A stretch of 7,222 bases of DNA, taken from positions 1 through 7,222 of the forward strand of contig JASMAE010000161.1 of NCBI GenBank assembly GCA_030754475.1. Reading direction: 5' to 3'. Origin of the DNA: Rhodospirillales bacterium (GTDB taxonomy: Bacteria > Pseudomonadota > Alphaproteobacteria > Rhodospirillales > JASLLV01). Both the position numbers and the translations under genes were made by a program. Within the stretch, counting starts at the first letter, position 1. Every line of letters begins with the position of its first letter. Shown one piece after another: positions 5,870 through 7,222 of the stretch. Below the pieces are notes generated by a model that was not told where the DNA came from, did no database searches, and saw only the letters and a program-made list of their open reading frames with translations.

Positions 5870-6790
5870 ATGGACAAGACCTCCGTCGATTGGGCCGGTT
5901 CGTTCCCGGCGCTCGTGACCCCGTTTGCGGCCGACGGCGCCATCGACGAAGGGGCCTACCGGCGTAACGTCGATCTTTGTATCGGTTACGGCTCGGGTGG
6001 CTTGGTCGCTAACGGGTGCACCGGCGAGCCGTGGTCGCAGACCTTGGACGAACGCAAACGCATTGTCGAGATCTGCGTCGACGCCGCCGCCGGTCGGGTT
6101 CCGGTGATCGCGGGAACGGGCGGCATCCGGACGGACGACGTGATCGAGCTCAGCCTTCACGCCGAAGAGGCCGGGTGCGATGGCGTCATGGTCTGGGCGC
6201 CGTTTTTCGTCATGCCGCCGCTTGAGGATTTGATCGCCCACTTCGAAGAGGTCGCGGACGCGATCGCGCTTCCGATGCTGCTCTACAACATTCCCAAGTA
6301 CAACAACAACGCGCTGACGCCGGCGCTGGTGAGCCGCTTGGCCGATATCGACAACGTCGTCGGCATCAAGGAAAGCTCGGGCGATTTCAACAACTTCTAC
6401 GAAACGCTCACGCTCGCCGGCGATCGCATCTTCATCTTCCTCGGGCCCATCTATCGGTACGGCCCGGCGGCGTTCATGCACGGCGCGCGCGGCTACGTGA
6501 ACACACTCGGCAATTTGTGGGGCCGCGAATGCGCCGAGATGCACCATGCGGTTCTCGCCGGCGACATGGAGCGCGCCAAGGAGATCCAGGTGCGCGGCCG
6601 CGCCCTCAACAATCTGATTTGCGGCAACGGGCGCAATCTGTACGCGGGCCTGAAGGCGGCCATGAACATCGTCGGTCTTCCCGGCGGGTATCCGCGCAAA
6701 CCGTTGCGGGCGCTGGGCGAGCCGCACCTCGCCGAGTTGCGGGCGGGCCTCGAGACGCTCAATCTCACGGCGTCCGCTGCCGCCGAGTAG
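5870..6790 (+). CDS. Dihydrodipicolinate synthase/N-acetylneuraminate lyase family protein (lyase C)
   Basis: Predicted 306-residue cytoplasmic TIM-barrel Schiff-base aldolase/lyase with an apparently complete core. PALVTPF is at 13-19, the substrate loop is NGCTGE (48-53; Cys in place of the first Thr of GTTGE), the catalytic tyrosine is in LLYNIPKY (Y139) and the Schiff-base lysine is in VGIKESSGDF (K167). The C-terminus has GLPGGYPRKPL. It clearly differs from A and B and looks closer to mainstream catabolic family members. The motif arginine of DapA is not in its usual place (PKYNNN follows), so a lysine-biosynthesis role is not supported. I use ATG 5870 because AGAGGAG (5856-5862) lies seven bases before it; a TTG at 5843 would add nine residues without support. 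It is divergent from B and ends four bases before the DUF5989 stop. Confidence 0.93.
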   Translation: MDKTSVDWAGSFPALVTPFAADGAIDEGAYRRNVDLCIGYGSGGLVANGCTGEPWSQTLDERKRIVEICVDAAAGRVPVIAGTGGIRTDDVIELSLHAEEAGCDGVMVWAPFFVMPPLEDLIAHFEEVADAIALPMLLYNIPKYNNNALTPALVSRLADIDNVVGIKESSGDFNNFYETLTLAGDRIFIFLGPIYRYGPAAFMHGARGYVNTLGNLWGRECAEMHHAVLAGDMERAKEIQVRGRALNNLICGNGRNLYAGLKAAMNIVGLPGGYPRKPLRALGEPHLAELRAGLETLNLTASAAAE

Positions 6791-6794
6791 AGGG

Positions 6795-6944
6795 TTAAAA
6801 CAGCGTATAGATGAACGGTGCCACGGCGGTGCCCTGGGTCAGCACCACGAGTCCGCCGACGAGGGCCGAAAGCACCAGGATCGGAAGCAGCCACAGCTTC
6901 TTCCGAACCCTCAGAAACTGCCAGATCTCGGCGATGAAGGACAT
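6795..6944 (-). CDS. DUF5989 family small membrane protein
   Basis: A complete 49-residue protein: MSFIAEIWQFLRVRKK, then one hydrophobic helix (WLLPILVLSALVGGLVV, about residues 18-34), ending in LTQGTAVAPFIYTLF. The amphipathic start, the basic RVRKK before the helix and the QGTAVAPFIYTLF tail match my memory of DUF5989, which includes the SxtK protein of saxitoxin gene clusters. Its function is unknown. I chose ATG 6944 because it gives the exact family N-terminus; a longer frame to 7001 adds 19 residues of poor quality. Spacing from the AAAGG before it is short. It follows the SGNH hydrolase in the same direction after 63 bases, a pairing that suggests joint function, perhaps in modification of an envelope or secreted molecule. 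Confidence 0.85.
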   Translation of the reverse strand: MSFIAEIWQFLRVRKKLWLLPILVLSALVGGLVVLTQGTAVAPFIYTLF

Positions 6945-6969
6945 GCGCCTTTGGTGTCGTTGCGCGGAA

Positions 6970-6988
6970 CCGGGGCCACACGGCCCGG
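6970..6988 (-). other. Short GC hairpin between SGNH and DUF5989 genes
   Basis: CCGGGGCC (6970-6977) and GGCCCGG (6982-6988) pair around an ACAC loop with one bulged base. The hairpin lies in the 63-base gap between the two co-directional genes. It could reduce read-through or stabilise the transcript. No T-run follows. Confidence 0.3.
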
Positions 6989-6990
6989 CG

Positions 6991-7010
6991 CCTCTTATCA
7001 CGTCTTATCA
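6991..7010 (-). repeat. Tandem 10-base repeat at the SGNH stop codon
   Basis: On the minus strand TGATAAGACG (7010-7001) is followed directly by TGATAAGAGG (7000-6991), nine of ten bases identical. The first copy contains the SGNH stop codon. It is probably a slippage duplication with no clear role. Confidence 0.5.
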
Positions 7011-7222
7011 CGGAAGCCCGAAGTCCGTCTTTAGTTTTTCGAAGACCGCATCCGCCGCGAGCGCATGCGCGCGCGCGTTGGGGTGGGGGTCGGGCGGCGT
7101 CAACCAAAGGGTCGCCTCGTCGTGTTCGCGGAAGGTGTCGCGAAGCTCCAAGAGGGGGACGCGGTTGTCGGCGACGACGCGGCGGAGCTTGGCGTCCACG
7201 TCCTCGAATGGATAATCCCCAA
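7008..7222 (-). CDS. SGNH/GDSL hydrolase, C-terminal part (runs off right edge)
   Basis: The last 70 residues of a protein whose N-terminus lies beyond the window; the frame is open to base 7222, so the apparent GTG start at 7199 is internal. The segment LTPPDPHPNARAHALAADAVFE carries the SGNH block-V type motif D-x-H-P-N (Asp44 and His46 of the visible part), which supplies the catalytic Asp and His of this esterase/acyl-transferase superfamily. The nucleophile GDS block is out of view, so activity cannot be judged. It ends with TGA at 7010-7008, and TAA follows in register. It is upstream of, and probably co-transcribed with, the DUF5989 gene. The substrate is unknown. Confidence 0.75.
   Translation of the reverse strand, partial: GDYPFEDVDAKLRRVVADNRVPLLELRDTFREHDEATLWLTPPDPHPNARAHALAADAVFEKLKTDFGLP

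Noticed and set aside
565..6790. Calling any of A, B or C the lysine-biosynthesis gene dapA
   Set aside because: The GTTGE loop and motif arginine are altered in all three, and no lysine-pathway neighbours are present.

Overview
This is a GC-rich, gene-dense bacterial window, most likely from a proteobacterial (perhaps alphaproteobacterial) chromosome. That rests only on base composition, strong AGGAGG-type ribosome binding sites and the gene families present; no rRNA or other taxonomic marker is here. I see no transposase, phage gene, CRISPR array, tRNA or rRNA.

Layout. (1) 1-357, minus: 5' part of an unrecognised protein running off the left edge. (2) 358-564: divergent intergenic region with two short dyad symmetries. 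(3) 565-1509, plus: DHDPS/NAL-family aldolase-lyase A. (4) 1510-1648: a large 114-nt imperfect palindrome between convergent genes. (5) 1649-3037, minus: amidase-signature hydrolase. (6) 3038-3559: amidase promoter, a small Sec-signal-like ORF that looks decayed, and a second long hairpin (3440-3500). (7) 3560-4777, plus: major facilitator transporter. (8) 4805-5734, minus: DHDPS/NAL-family protein B, about half identical to A but lacking the Schiff-base lysine. (9) 5735-5869: divergent control region. (10) 5870-6790, plus: DHDPS/NAL-family protein C, with conserved Lys and Tyr. (11) 6795-6944 and 7008-7222, minus: a DUF5989 small membrane protein preceded by the C-terminal end of an SGNH/GDSL hydrolase that runs off the right edge.

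Working together. Three different DHDPS/NAL-superfamily proteins, an amidase and an MFS permease within about 6.2 kb suggest an accessory uptake-and-degradation locus. The permease would import a small organic acid or amide, the amidase would release a carboxylate, and lyases A and/or C would cleave or condense a 2-oxo acid. The substrate cannot be read from the sequence. The genes are on alternating strands, so this is a set of short divergent/convergent units, not one operon. The most unusual items are protein B, a probable pseudoenzyme related to A, and the two long palindromes. The DUF5989-SGNH pair looks like a separate unit.
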